Source: Candidatus Nyctobacter psychrophilus (lineage in GTDB: Bacteria; Vulcanimicrobiota; Vulcanimicrobiia; Vulcanimicrobiales; Vulcanimicrobiaceae). Taken from it: 64,000 nucleotides of DNA. Below are positions 16,448 through 24,863 of the stretch, in pieces. The notes beneath the pieces were generated by a model that saw nothing but the letters and a program-made list of their open reading frames with translations, was not told the DNA's origin and made no database searches. Numbering within the stretch: position 1 is the stretch's first letter; the number at the start of each line of letters is the position of its first letter. A program made the translations under genes and the position numbers. Where the stretch lies: NCBI GenBank assembly GCA_014305025.1, contig JACRTY010000049.1, positions 1-64,000 of the forward strand. The letters are read 5' to 3'.

Positions 16448-16917
16448 CCGAAGTCCCGATAAGCGCCGTCGAAGTAGCCGAGCGGCGCGCCGCTCGTGCC
16501 GGCGCAGGCCAGCACCCGGCCGATGAAGATCGTGTGCGTGCCCGCGGTATGTTCGTCGGCCAGTTCGCAATCGAAGAAGGCGAGAGCGCCGTCGAGCACC
16601 GGCGCTCCGGTTTTCACCGTCCGGTGCGTGAAGGCCGTAAAGGGATCCTCGCGGCCGTGTAAGGCAAAGTCTTGCGCGAGCCGCTGCTGTTCGAGTTGCA
16701 AAACGTTGACGCAGAACTTTCCCGCCTGCGAGATCAACGGATGACTGCGGGCCTGGCGATTGACGCAGACCAGCACCATCGGCGGATCGGCCGAGACGCT
16801 GGTGAAGGCGCTCGCCGTAAACCCCTTGGGCCGCTCATCGTAGACGGTCGTGACGATCGTGACCCCGGTCGGAAAGCGGCGCATCACGCCGCGAAAGTCG
16901 TCGACGACGCGCCGCAT
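16432..16917 (-). CDS. Flavin reductase-like FMN-binding protein
   Basis: 161 residues, matching the flavin reductase domain: FRGVMRRFPTGVTIVTT at the start, GFTASAFTSVSADPPMVLVCVNR, and FCVNVLQLEQQ. Such proteins reduce FMN/FAD with NAD(P)H for a partner monooxygenase or act as oxidoreductases. No monooxygenase lies nearby. The gene is 6 bp after the O-methyltransferase and overlaps the metallo-hydrolase. Confidence 0.88.
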   Translation of the reverse strand: MRRVVDDFRGVMRRFPTGVTIVTTVYDERPKGFTASAFTSVSADPPMVLVCVNRQARSHPLISQAGKFCVNVLQLEQQRLAQDFALHGREDPFTAFTHRTVKTGAPVLDGALAFFDCELADEHTAGTHTIFIGRVLACAGTSGAPLGYFDGAYRDFGCRIA

Positions 16918-16923
16918 GCCGTC

Positions 16924-17547
16924 TTACACGTGGGCGCCGACGCCCACCCCGTCCCCCACCGGAACGATCGTTGCGTCGAGCTGCGGGTGATTGATGAAGA
17001 CGCGATTGAACGCGCGAATCGCGACCGTCGAGGGCGAATCAGCGGATGCCGGATCGGCCGCGGCTCGTCCGCTCCACAGCAGATTGTCGACGATGACGAG
17101 GCCGGACCGCTTGAGCAGCGGCAACGTCACCTCGAGATACGCCTCGTACTCCTCCTTGAGCGCATCGATGAACACGATGTCGAGATTGCGCACGGGAAAC
17201 GTCGGCAAGACCTCGAGCGCCGGCTGATTGATGATCTCGACGGCGTCACTGCGGCCGGCTCGTTCGAGAAACGAGCGCGCGACCGCGGTGCGCTCCGCGT
17301 CGGGATCGATCGTCCAAATCTTTCCCGCTTGGGGCAGCGCCAGCGCCATCCAGAGGGTCGAATAGCCGTAGGCGGTGCCGATTTCGAGTATGCGGTTGGC
17401 CTGCATGGCATGAACCAAGGTCGAGAGCAGCCGGCCCGTCTCGCGGTCGACGATCGGGATATCGTCGGCGTGGCCGAATTGCTCGAGTTCGAGCAACAAC
17501 GGTGAGGGGTCGCGGTGCAGACGCCGCAGGTACGCTGTGTCGCTCAC
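16924..17547 (-). CDS. SAM-dependent O-methyltransferase (class I, CCoAOMT-like)
   Basis: The domain begins near GTG 17547 (207 residues); the frame is open to 17703 but that part reads as antisense of the sodB leader. SAM-binding motif I is ILEIGTAYGYSTLWMALALP, followed by IWTIDPDAERTAVARSFLERAG, then the metal-binding VFIDALKEEY and GLVIVDNLLWSGR. This matches caffeoyl-CoA O-methyltransferase-type enzymes with catechol-like substrates. Substrate unknown. Head of the OMT, flavin reductase, MBL run; divergent from sodB. Confidence 0.85.
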   Translation of the reverse strand: MSDTAYLRRLHRDPSPLLLELEQFGHADDIPIVDRETGRLLSTLVHAMQANRILEIGTAYGYSTLWMALALPQAGKIWTIDPDAERTAVARSFLERAGRSDAVEIINQPALEVLPTFPVRNLDIVFIDALKEEYEAYLEVTLPLLKRSGLVIVDNLLWSGRAAADPASADSPSTVAIRAFNRVFINHPQLDATIVPVGDGVGVGAHV

Positions 17548-17628
17548 GTCTAACGTTTGTCGTCTCCGTGAGCGGGGAACCTCTTGCAGGCCGAAGCACA
17601 CGGACCCATCCCGAAGGAGGATCGTCTC

Positions 17629-18249
17629 ATGGCTACGCTCGCGCCGTACGCGTATACCCCGAAGAAGTGGAATCTGTCCGGTCTCCAGGGCATCTCCGAT
17701 CAAACCTTACAAGTTCACTTCGGCTTGTACGAGGGGTACGTGAAGAATACCAATCTGCTCAACGAGCAGATCAGCGCCAAGGTGAGCGGCGGTCAAGCCG
17801 TGTCGACCGACCTCCCATTCGCGGAGCTGACGCGGCGTTTGGGTTTCGAGTACAACGGGATGGTGCTGCACGAATACTATTTCGACAACATGACCAAGAG
17901 CGCCAACGGCACGCCGTCTTCCGGTAAACTGCACGATGCAATGGCGGCCAGCTTCGGCGACTTCGAGACCTGGAAGAAAGACTTCGCCGCCGTCGGCGGC
18001 ATGCGCGGCGTCGGCTGGGCGATTGCGTATCAAGATCCGAAGACGGGCCGCATCTCCAACCATTGGATCACCCTGCATCAAGACGGCAACGTCGCAGGTT
18101 ACGAACCGATCGTCGTGATGGACGCGTGGGAGCACGCCTTCATGCTCGATTACAAGCCCTCCGAACGCTCGAAGTACATCGAGTCCTTCTTCGCAAACGT
18201 CGATTGGCGCGTTTGTGAGGGGCGCTTGAGCGCAGCTTCGACTGCCTAG
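17629..18249 (+). CDS. sodB: Superoxide dismutase, Fe/Mn family
   Basis: 206 residues from ATG 17629, with GGAGG about 8 nt upstream. Metal ligands are visible: the N-terminal HFGLYEGYVKNTN helix, VLHEYYFDNM, and DAWEHAFMLDY, whose Asp and His complete the set. It converts superoxide to oxygen and hydrogen peroxide in the cytoplasm; no signal peptide. Fe versus Mn cannot be decided by eye. The Lon-domain gene follows 15 bp later. Confidence 0.92.
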   Translation: MATLAPYAYTPKKWNLSGLQGISDQTLQVHFGLYEGYVKNTNLLNEQISAKVSGGQAVSTDLPFAELTRRLGFEYNGMVLHEYYFDNMTKSANGTPSSGKLHDAMAASFGDFETWKKDFAAVGGMRGVGWAIAYQDPKTGRISNHWITLHQDGNVAGYEPIVVMDAWEHAFMLDYKPSERSKYIESFFANVDWRVCEGRLSAASTA

Positions 18250-18264
18250 CGGAATACCTCGGCC

Positions 18265-18981
18265 GTGGCGCACCGTCTGCGTCTGTTCCCGCTCAATACC
18301 GTCCTGTTTCCGGGTGCCGTGCTCAACTTGCACGTATTCGAGCCGCGTTACAAACAGATGATCGCGGAATGTCTGGAACAGCGGGAGGGCTTCGGCGTGT
18401 GCCTGATTCGCGACGGTGACGAAGCGGGCGATCCGGCCGTGATGCCCTACGAAGTGGGCACCACGGCCGAAATCGGCGAAGTCACCTCACTCGAGGGTGG
18501 CCGGTACTACATCAGCACGGTCGGACGCAAACGTTTTCGGATCGACCGGGTGGTGGGGCGCGAGCCGTACTTGAGCGTTGACGTTTCCTATATTGCCGAC
18601 CAGCCCGATGACGTTGCGGTGGCGCGCTCCCTCGTCGGCGAGATTCGCGACGTTTTCCGCGAGTATCTCCGATTGCTCATCGAGTTCTCCGGCATGCACG
18701 CCGACATCGAGCTGCCGAGCGACCCGATCGATGCATCGTTCCTCATCGGCGATGCCCTGCAGGTGGCCGACTCGATGAAACAACGGCTCCTCGAACTCTC
18801 GAGCACCGAACAGCGCCTGACGGTAGAACTGGGCTTTCTGCGGCGGCTCTTACCACAGCTCCGCTCACTGCTGGAACGTAAACGCGAAGCGCCGCAATCG
18901 CAGCCGGCAGCACCGGCGTCGGGCGGGGCGTTCCGCGCCAAACAGGAGCAATACTTCGGCAAACACTTCAGTACCAACTGA
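18265..18981 (+). CDS. Lon N-terminal (LON) substrate-binding domain protein
   Basis: 238 residues. The N-terminal part (LRLFPLNTVLFPGAVLNLHVFEPRYKQM) is the LON/PUA-like domain found at the N-terminus of Lon protease, without the AAA or protease parts. The following region is helical, and the Ala/Pro tail ends with FRAKQEQYFGKHFS. Stand-alone members are widespread; their role, perhaps protein quality control, is not established. Starts with GTG at 18265. Confidence 0.87.
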   Translation: MAHRLRLFPLNTVLFPGAVLNLHVFEPRYKQMIAECLEQREGFGVCLIRDGDEAGDPAVMPYEVGTTAEIGEVTSLEGGRYYISTVGRKRFRIDRVVGREPYLSVDVSYIADQPDDVAVARSLVGEIRDVFREYLRLLIEFSGMHADIELPSDPIDASFLIGDALQVADSMKQRLLELSSTEQRLTVELGFLRRLLPQLRSLLERKREAPQSQPAAPASGGAFRAKQEQYFGKHFSTN

Positions 18982-18992
18982 ACGGCTCTCGC

Positions 18993-19025
18993 CTTCACGA
19001 TCGCTGGCGCGATCCCGACGTGAAG
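18993..19025 (+). terminator. Hairpin after the Lon-domain gene
   Basis: CTTCACG...CGTGAAG encloses a second stem ATCGC-TGGC-GCGAT, giving a two-tier hairpin 11 bp after the stop. There is no T-tract, so termination is possible but unproven. Confidence 0.35.
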
Positions 19026-19052
19026 ACGGCTTTGTCGTGAGATAAGGGCGCA

Positions 19053-19613
19053 ATGTTGGATATCCTAAACACGCTCGCCGCGGTCGGCACGTTTGTCGTC
19101 ATCGCGGCCACCGCGATTGCGGCGGTCGTCCAACTGCGGCACCTGCGCGCCAGCAACCAGCTTCAGGGGCTGCTCACCGTCATCGCTCAGGTCGAGAACC
19201 TGGGCTCGAACGCTTCGGCCGAAACGGCGCGAAAGGAGGCGGCGCGGCTGCTCGATGATCCCGCGTACCGCAAGCAGCTGGCGGGTGGGTCGGTCGATCG
19301 CACCGCGGCGTGGATTTGGCTGGCAAATTCCTACGATTGGGTCGGTAACCTCGTGAAGCACGGTTTGATTCCGAGCGGTCCACTGCTTGATATCTACTCC
19401 GGCCGCGTGATCGCCGCATGGGAGATGCTCAATGATTTTACGGCCATCATCCGGCGCGGCGGCGATCTGTCGATCTGGGAAAATTTCGAGTACCTGTACG
19501 TCGAGGCGAAAGCGTGGGAGCGCGCCTATCCGGCCGGAAACTATCCCAAAAACGTCGAGCGGGCCGTCGTGATCGACCATTACCTCGAGGCCGACACGGC
19601 GCTCAAAAACTGA
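19053..19613 (+). CDS. DUF4760-like membrane-anchored protein
   Basis: 186 residues with one N-terminal membrane helix (VGTFVVIAATAIAAVVQLRHLRAS). A soluble helical domain follows, rich in Trp/Tyr (WIWLANSYDWVGNLVKHGLI, AWEMLNDFTAIIRR, WENFEYLYVEAKAW), resembling DUF4760. Function unknown. AAGGG lies 6-7 nt before the ATG. It ends 11 bp inside the 3' end of folD on the other strand. Confidence 0.7.
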   Translation: MLDILNTLAAVGTFVVIAATAIAAVVQLRHLRASNQLQGLLTVIAQVENLGSNASAETARKEAARLLDDPAYRKQLAGGSVDRTAAWIWLANSYDWVGNLVKHGLIPSGPLLDIYSGRVIAAWEMLNDFTAIIRRGGDLSIWENFEYLYVEAKAWERAYPAGNYPKNVERAVVIDHYLEADTALKN

Positions 19614-20481
19614 CGGTGCGACTCGTATGCGCGAGCGCAGCTTCAGCGGCGGAGATCACATTGCGCATCAGGGCGACGTTGGTGACGGGACCAACGCCGC
19701 CGGGGACGGGCGTGATCTCGTCCGCAACGGTGCGAGCGCTTTCGAAGTTCACGTCGCCCAGGAGCTTCCCGTTCACCATCGTCGTCCCGACATCGATCAC
19801 CGTGGCACCGTCACGCAGCCACTCGGCATCGACGAGCCGCGGCGAACCCGCGGCGACGACGACGATCTCCGCGCGGCGCGTATGAGCGCGAATGTCGACG
19901 GTCTCCTTGTGCGTGACGGTGACGGTCGCGTTCTGCGCCATGATGAGCAAACTGACGGGCAGCCCAACGACGTTCGAGCGGCCCACGACGGTCACGTCGC
20001 GGCCGCGCAGCGGCCACTTCGCGCTACGCTCGAGCAGCAGCATCACGGCGGCCGGCGTCGCGGGCACGAAACGAGTGCCGGTCGCGAACGCGAGCCTGCC
20101 CTGATTGAATGGGTTGGTGCCGTCGACGTCCTTGCCGACCGGTATCGCATCGGCGATCGCGCGAATCGAGCGGCCCGGCGGTAGCGGTTGTTGCAGGATG
20201 ATGCCGTGGATCGCTGCGTCGGCGCCGTGCCGCTCCAGCGCCGCCCGAATCCCGGCGTCGTCGCTTCCCAGCGGCAGGCAATCGATGACGACGTCCACGC
20301 CGATGCGTTCGCCAAGCGTACGCATGCCGCGCACGTACGCAAGGCTGGACTCGTCTTGCCCGACCATGACGACGAGCAGGCGGGGAAGCACGCCCGCGGC
20401 TCGTAATGCAGCGGTGCGCGCGGCAAGACCGGCGCGCAATTCGTTCGCTACCGCCCGCCCGTCGAGCATGCGTGCCGTCAT
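19603..20481 (-). CDS. folD: FolD-type methylenetetrahydrofolate dehydrogenase, motif lysine replaced
   Basis: 292 residues with the normal FolD layout: IILQQPLP, GKDVDGTNPFNQGRL and the NADP-binding VVGRSNVVGLPVSLLI. The enzyme normally oxidises 5,10-methylene-THF and hydrolyses methenyl-THF. The catalytic Y-x3-K motif near residue 51 reads YVRGM, so the lysine that the family uses for the cyclohydrolase step is methionine here; the following Lys of E. coli is Thr. The usual F in DVDGFHP is T. It may be dehydrogenase-only. No second folate gene lies nearby to compensate. Confidence 0.9.
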   Translation of the reverse strand: MTARMLDGRAVANELRAGLAARTAALRAAGVLPRLLVVMVGQDESSLAYVRGMRTLGERIGVDVVIDCLPLGSDDAGIRAALERHGADAAIHGIILQQPLPPGRSIRAIADAIPVGKDVDGTNPFNQGRLAFATGTRFVPATPAAVMLLLERSAKWPLRGRDVTVVGRSNVVGLPVSLLIMAQNATVTVTHKETVDIRAHTRRAEIVVVAAGSPRLVDAEWLRDGATVIDVGTTMVNGKLLGDVNFESARTVADEITPVPGGVGPVTNVALMRNVISAAEAALAHTSRTVSF

Positions 20482-20527
20482 CGCGCAATGGGGTACGCGA
20501 AGCGTAGCTGCCTTTCCCGGAGGACCG

Positions 20528-20818
20528 ATGGAAAACGTTCGACGCGAAGTGCGGGTTGGTGCCCGGTTTACGCGCGCGGCGTTCGAGCGCGCCTTCGCGA
20601 CGTTTCGTGAGTTCTACAACATCGCTCCCCAACGCGTCTTGTGCGCGCCCGACGTCCTCCTGCGGTACTGCGAATTGTACGAAAGCTCGCCGCTCCGTGC
20701 ACTCGAACAGGCGGTCCACTTGCGTCACGCTGGCGTCCCGCTGGTCGCGGCGGTGCTGGCGCCCGGCACCGTCGCCTTCGAGGGCGAGGTCGATGAAGAG
20801 CGGATGGGTGATTGGTAG
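20528..20818 (+). CDS. Small protein of unknown function
   Basis: 96 residues from ATG 20528, with GGAGG seven nt upstream. One compact domain, with FTRAAFERAFATFREFYNIAP and RALEQAVHLRHAGVPLVAAVLAPGTV. I recognise no family. The stop TAG shares its last base with the GTG of the TlpA gene (TAGTG), so the two are translationally coupled. Confidence 0.7.
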   Translation: MENVRREVRVGARFTRAAFERAFATFREFYNIAPQRVLCAPDVLLRYCELYESSPLRALEQAVHLRHAGVPLVAAVLAPGTVAFEGEVDEERMGDW

Positions 20819-21387
20819 TGCCCCTTTCGCGCAACGTTCTGGTGACGATCGTGGTTGCCGTTGCGCTCGTCGCGGTCGCGCTCGGCGTCAACAGCTATTT
20901 CGGCGGCAACGGCGGCGTCATCGGAGGCGGCGGAGGGGGGCCCGCTCTGTTGGCCGGCACGCCGGCGCAAAGTTATGCGGTGGCTTCACTCGGCGGCGGC
21001 TCCGGAAGTTTGAGCCGCTATCGCGGGCGAGTCGTGTTGGTCAATCTGTGGGCCACCTGGTGCCCGCCGTGCCGCAGCGAAACGCCGGCGCTCGAGCGGC
21101 TCTACCGTCAAGATCGCGCTCGCGGTCTCGTCGTTCTGGGCATCGATCAAGGAGAATCGGCAAAGACGGTGGCGAGCTTCGTGCGCGCGATGAAGTTGAC
21201 GTATCCGATTTTGGTCGACGAAGAACAGCGGTACGGCGGTTCGTATGCCGCCATCGGCTTACCGACGACGGTCATCGTCGGACGTGACGGCAAAATCGTG
21301 CGCGGCATCGACGGTGCACTGAGCTTCGCGCAGATGCGCGAAGCCGTGGATCCGTTGTTGCGCTCCACGAGCCCGACGCAAGGCTGA
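20818..21387 (+). CDS. TlpA/ResA-like membrane-anchored thioredoxin
   Basis: 189 residues from GTG 20818. An N-terminal membrane helix (LVTIVVAVALVAVALGV) and a Gly-rich linker are followed by a thioredoxin fold with the active-site WATWCPPCRSE. ILVDEEQRYGGSYAAIGLPTTVIV, containing the cis-proline, matches TlpA/ResA proteins. These act outside the cytoplasmic membrane as thiol reductants, often in cytochrome c maturation. The stop codon overlaps the first copy of the 29-bp repeat. Confidence 0.88.
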   Translation: MPLSRNVLVTIVVAVALVAVALGVNSYFGGNGGVIGGGGGGPALLAGTPAQSYAVASLGGGSGSLSRYRGRVVLVNLWATWCPPCRSETPALERLYRQDRARGLVVLGIDQGESAKTVASFVRAMKLTYPILVDEEQRYGGSYAAIGLPTTVIVGRDGKIVRGIDGALSFAQMREAVDPLLRSTSPTQG

Positions 21388-21476
21388 TGAGCCGCCGCCG
21401 CCTAGCGCTCATCGCCCGATGAGCCGCCGGATGGCGCTCATCGCCCGATGAGCCGCCGGATGGCGCTCATCGCCGC
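21387..21476 (+). repeat. Three tandem copies of a start-codon segment
   Basis: Copy 1 (21387-21418, 32 bp, diverged), copy 2 (21419-21447, 29 bp) and copy 3 (21448-21476) share ATGAGCCGCCGGATGGCGCT and the following CATCGCC. Each upstream copy is an 11- or 10-codon mini-frame ending in a TGA that overlaps the ATG of the next copy (ATGA). Only the third copy leads into the long gene. Confidence 0.9.
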
Positions 21477-22422
21477 TGGTGCCGTCGTTGCGCTGGTGGG
21501 CGCGTACGTTGCCGTGCCGCGTTGGGGCGGTTTTCACGCCTGGGAGTACGCTGCTGCACTCGTCGTCCTGATGGCACTGCTCGCGTCGTATGCGCTCGGG
21601 GCTCGCACGGGACGCGACGGCGACGTGGGCAGGTGGCTCATGCTGCCGATCATCGGCGCGTTCATCATCGGCGCCGCCGGGCTCATCGACGGACTGCTCG
21701 GCCCCGATTCCGATGTCGTGCAGCGCGCGCCGGGCTCGGTCGCCGTGGTATCCGAGGTGCGCGCCGCTGCATTTTTCCCGGCGGCCGATGCCGGCGACAT
21801 CGGGCGCGGCGACGTCGGCATAACGGTGCGCCGACGAAACGGTGCAGCGCTTGTGCTGACTCCGGGGAGCCGCGCTTATGTGGGCGCAACGGCGCTGCAA
21901 GCTGTTCCGCGCGTCGCCGCGTATGTTGAAGCGACGGACGACGCCGGCGAACGTCTTACGGTGACGCAACCGACGAACCCAGCCTTTCTGTCTCCCGTCG
22001 CGCTTTTTTCTACGCTTGTCCCGATCGGCGGTCGGCAAGTTCCGGCCGACTCGTTCGCCATCCCCGCGCGGCACCGGGCCCTCAAAGTGTTCTACTTTGC
22101 GGCGGGCAGCATACCGGGTCTCCAGGCGCGCGGCTTCGCCGGCGGCCCGCTCGTGTTGTTTGCGGTCGACGACGAGCACGGCTCACTGGTGCCCGGCGGA
22201 ATTGCGGCCGCTCCGAGCGGACGTTTCGTGGCCATCGGCGGCTTACGGCTGCGCGCGACGCTCGGCACGTATCCGGCCCTGGCGGTGTCGTCGATCCCGT
22301 CCCCGGCCCTTCTGTGGCTGGGCGGTGCCATTTTTCTTGGCGGCCTCCTCTCTGCCGGCTTCGCGCTCGTGCGCTCGAGGCCGCCGTCGGCTCCCGCCGG
22401 AGGGACGCTGTGCATAACCTGA
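21448..22422 (+). CDS. Membrane protein of unknown function following TlpA
   Basis: 324 residues. Three N-terminal hydrophobic helices (AAGAVVALVGAYVAV, AALVVLMALLASYAL, LMLPIIGAFIIGAAGLIDGLL) precede an extracytoplasmic domain of about 190 residues. A final helix (LLWLGGAIFLGGLLSAGFALV) completes the fold. The layout faintly resembles ResB-type proteins, which would fit its TlpA neighbour, but I see no diagnostic motif. Its start lies in the last copy of a tandem repeat, so translation probably depends on re-initiation through two mini-frames. Confidence 0.7.
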   Translation: MSRRMALIAAGAVVALVGAYVAVPRWGGFHAWEYAAALVVLMALLASYALGARTGRDGDVGRWLMLPIIGAFIIGAAGLIDGLLGPDSDVVQRAPGSVAVVSEVRAAAFFPAADAGDIGRGDVGITVRRRNGAALVLTPGSRAYVGATALQAVPRVAAYVEATDDAGERLTVTQPTNPAFLSPVALFSTLVPIGGRQVPADSFAIPARHRALKVFYFAAGSIPGLQARGFAGGPLVLFAVDDEHGSLVPGGIAAAPSGRFVAIGGLRLRATLGTYPALAVSSIPSPALLWLGGAIFLGGLLSAGFALVRSRPPSAPAGGTLCIT

Positions 22423-22467
22423 GAACAACGTGCCTAATTCCCTCACGTTTTGCAGTGAGTTCATCAC

Positions 22468-23478
22468 ATGAGTGCAGCAGCGATTTCGCGCGATCGCGGA
22501 AACCGGCTGGCATCCTATCTCGAGGTGCGCCGAGCTGAACTCGTGTCGCGGATCGTCGGCTCACCGGCGCTCGAGCGACCGGGCGACCCGGCGATAAGCG
22601 CCTTTGCGTCTGCGTTCCTCGACCGCTTCACGCAAGAGATCGAAGTCGGCGACCGCGACGTGGTCGCCGTCTGGCTCGACGGCGAAGCGCAATCCGACGG
22701 CCACGCCGAAGCCGCGCGCATCATCACCATTGCCTGCGGGGCCATCGCGAGTTGCTATGCGCGCGACTACGGGTTCTGCGACGAAGTGCTCGCCTATCTG
22801 ACCGTCCGTTCGAGTGAACTCGAAAAGCGTCTGCGGCTCGACCGCGCGCACGCCGCACCGCTGGTCGACGTTGCGAATCTCGTCAGCAAAGACGAAGTCG
22901 TGGCAGCGTTGCTGGCGGCTCTCGAAGCGCGCGACGCGGCAACGTGCGAGCATTCACGCGCGGTCGGCATGTGGTGCGGGCGCATTGCGAAGATGGTCGG
23001 TTTGCCGCCGGAACGACAACGCATCGCCGTTCTCGCCGGCATCCTGCACGACGTTGGTAAGCTGGCCACGCCAAGCGAGATTCTCCTCAAGCCCGGACCG
23101 CTCGAGCCGCACGAGTGGGAGACGATGCGCGACCACTCCCGCGTCGGCGCTCAAATGCTCGAACGCATCCCGTCGCTCGGCGAGCTGACGCCGATTGTGC
23201 GGGCGCATCACGAGCGGATCGACGGCCGCGGCTATCCCGACGGCGAGGTCGGTGATCGCATTCCGCGCCTTGCGCGCATCGTGGCCGTGGCCGACGCGTT
23301 TCACGCCATGATCAGCCGGCGCCCGTACCGCGCCGCGATGACCCTGACGGCGGCGCTTGACGAACTGCGCGCCGGTTCGGGCACGCAATGGGATTCCGCC
23401 CTCGTCGACGCCATGCTCGAAATCGTGCAACCGGCAAGGACCGAGCGCCATGCCGCAGCTCTGAAGATCGCCCGCTAA
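22468..23478 (+). CDS. HD-GYP domain protein (putative c-di-GMP phosphodiesterase)
   Basis: 336 residues. The C-terminal half carries HDVGK (194-198), HHERIDGRGYPDG (247-259) and VAVADAFHAM, the full set of an active HD-GYP domain that breaks down cyclic di-GMP. Residues 1-135 form a helical N-terminal domain with a few cysteines (Cys90, Cys96, Cys104) that I cannot assign; it is likely a sensor input. No membrane helix. Monocistronic, converging on the TldE gene. Confidence 0.88.
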   Translation: MSAAAISRDRGNRLASYLEVRRAELVSRIVGSPALERPGDPAISAFASAFLDRFTQEIEVGDRDVVAVWLDGEAQSDGHAEAARIITIACGAIASCYARDYGFCDEVLAYLTVRSSELEKRLRLDRAHAAPLVDVANLVSKDEVVAALLAALEARDAATCEHSRAVGMWCGRIAKMVGLPPERQRIAVLAGILHDVGKLATPSEILLKPGPLEPHEWETMRDHSRVGAQMLERIPSLGELTPIVRAHHERIDGRGYPDGEVGDRIPRLARIVAVADAFHAMISRRPYRAAMTLTAALDELRAGSGTQWDSALVDAMLEIVQPARTERHAAALKIAR

Positions 23479-23532
23479 GCGCGGCCACGTCAGGCTTCAG
23501 CATTCCTTCACGCCGTAGCGCAGAGGAGATGT

Positions 23533-24861
23533 TCAGAAGTCCGCGACGCTCGTGAAGTGGAAGCCCTCCATCTTGACGGCCGGCACCACGATCGAATAAC
23601 TGTAACCCGCCGTGAGCGCCTGCGTGTCGGCGAACTCGGCCCGCGCGAGCGCTTCCAGGATGCTTTGATTGAAACGCATGTTGCGCACACCGTGGCCGAG
23701 CTTGCCGTCTTCAATGAGAAACGTACCGTCGCGCGTCATGCCGGTTACGATCGTTCGGCGCCGGTCGACCGGGCGAATGTACCAGAAGCGGCTTATCAAG
23801 AGCCCGCGTTTCGTGCCGGCGATGAGCGCCTCGCGCGATTGCTCGCCGGCTGACACGACGACATGGCGGGCTTGCGGACCCGCTGCACTGGGAGCCGGCT
23901 CGGCGTGGCCCGTATCGGGCAGCGCGAGCCGCTTCGACCACGTCGCGTCGGTCACGACGTTCTTCGCCGTGCCGCCTTCGAGCAAGGGTAGCCGACGCGT
24001 CGGCACGCCCTCATAATCGAACGGCATGCCGGCGTGCAACGGATGCGCGAAGTCGTCGCCGAGCGTCACGCGCTCACCGGCGTAACGCCGTTCCAGTCCG
24101 TCGGAGAGAAACGACGATCCCTCATCGTAGGTCTGCGCCGAGAAGTGGTCGAGCAGATACGACGCCAGTTCTCCGAACGCCGGCGGCTCGAGAATGACGG
24201 TCCACGCGCCGGCCTCAACGGGTTGCGGCGCGGCCCCTGCGCGCGCTTTGTCGACGGCGACCGTGGCGACCGCGGCACCGTCGAGACCCGCCAGCGCGCG
24301 ACCAAAGAACTCGGCGTAACCGGTCGCATCGGCGCCGTTGACTTTGACGTTGAGGCCGCACGTCGTCGCGTCGTATGATGACAGCGTCCCACGCGAATTG
24401 GCCAGGGTGATGCCCGAGCGTTCCGTCGTTACGTATCCTGCGGCCCACACGCCGCCGGCGTCGGCGACCCGAAACACGTCGGCCGCGATCTCGGCGCGCT
24501 GCTCGGGCGTGACGGCCGCGAGCGTCGCATCGAAGGCCCCCGGCGGCGCGGCGACGCGCGGATTTTCGGCTAGTGCCGGCGCATTCGGGTTGCGGGGCGC
24601 AAGACCGGCGCTCGCCTGCGCGCGCGTGACGACTGTGCGCAGCCCCGCCTCGCTGAGATCGTTGGTTGCCGCGACGCCGGTGCGCCCGTCCACGATCGTG
24701 CGCAGCCGTACGCTCGTGTCGCGCTCAGCGAGATTTTGATGAATCGCATTGTGCGTGAAACGCGTGAGCCCGACATCGCTGTCCACGACGATGGCCTCAC
24801 ACGCGCCGCCGGCCAGGCCCAGTACGCGCTGCGCGACATCTTCACGCCCAGCCTCATCCAT
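23533..24861 (-). CDS. TldE/PmbA-like metalloprotease subunit
   Basis: 442 residues from ATG 24861; the much longer upstream frame is antisense of tldD and rejected. Family features are the N-terminal RVLGLAGGACEAIVVDSD region, GYAEFFGRALAGLD, and the C-terminal LISRFWYIRPVDRRRTIVTGMTRDGTFLIEDG block. TldE pairs with TldD, which carries the metal site. The complex degrades or matures peptides such as microcin B17 and CcdA. It lies 2 bp after tldD. Confidence 0.88.
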   Translation of the reverse strand: MDEAGREDVAQRVLGLAGGACEAIVVDSDVGLTRFTHNAIHQNLAERDTSVRLRTIVDGRTGVAATNDLSEAGLRTVVTRAQASAGLAPRNPNAPALAENPRVAAPPGAFDATLAAVTPEQRAEIAADVFRVADAGGVWAAGYVTTERSGITLANSRGTLSSYDATTCGLNVKVNGADATGYAEFFGRALAGLDGAAVATVAVDKARAGAAPQPVEAGAWTVILEPPAFGELASYLLDHFSAQTYDEGSSFLSDGLERRYAGERVTLGDDFAHPLHAGMPFDYEGVPTRRLPLLEGGTAKNVVTDATWSKRLALPDTGHAEPAPSAAGPQARHVVVSAGEQSREALIAGTKRGLLISRFWYIRPVDRRRTIVTGMTRDGTFLIEDGKLGHGVRNMRFNQSILEALARAEFADTQALTAGYSYSIVVPAVKMEGFHFTSVADF

Positions 24862-24863
24862 GG

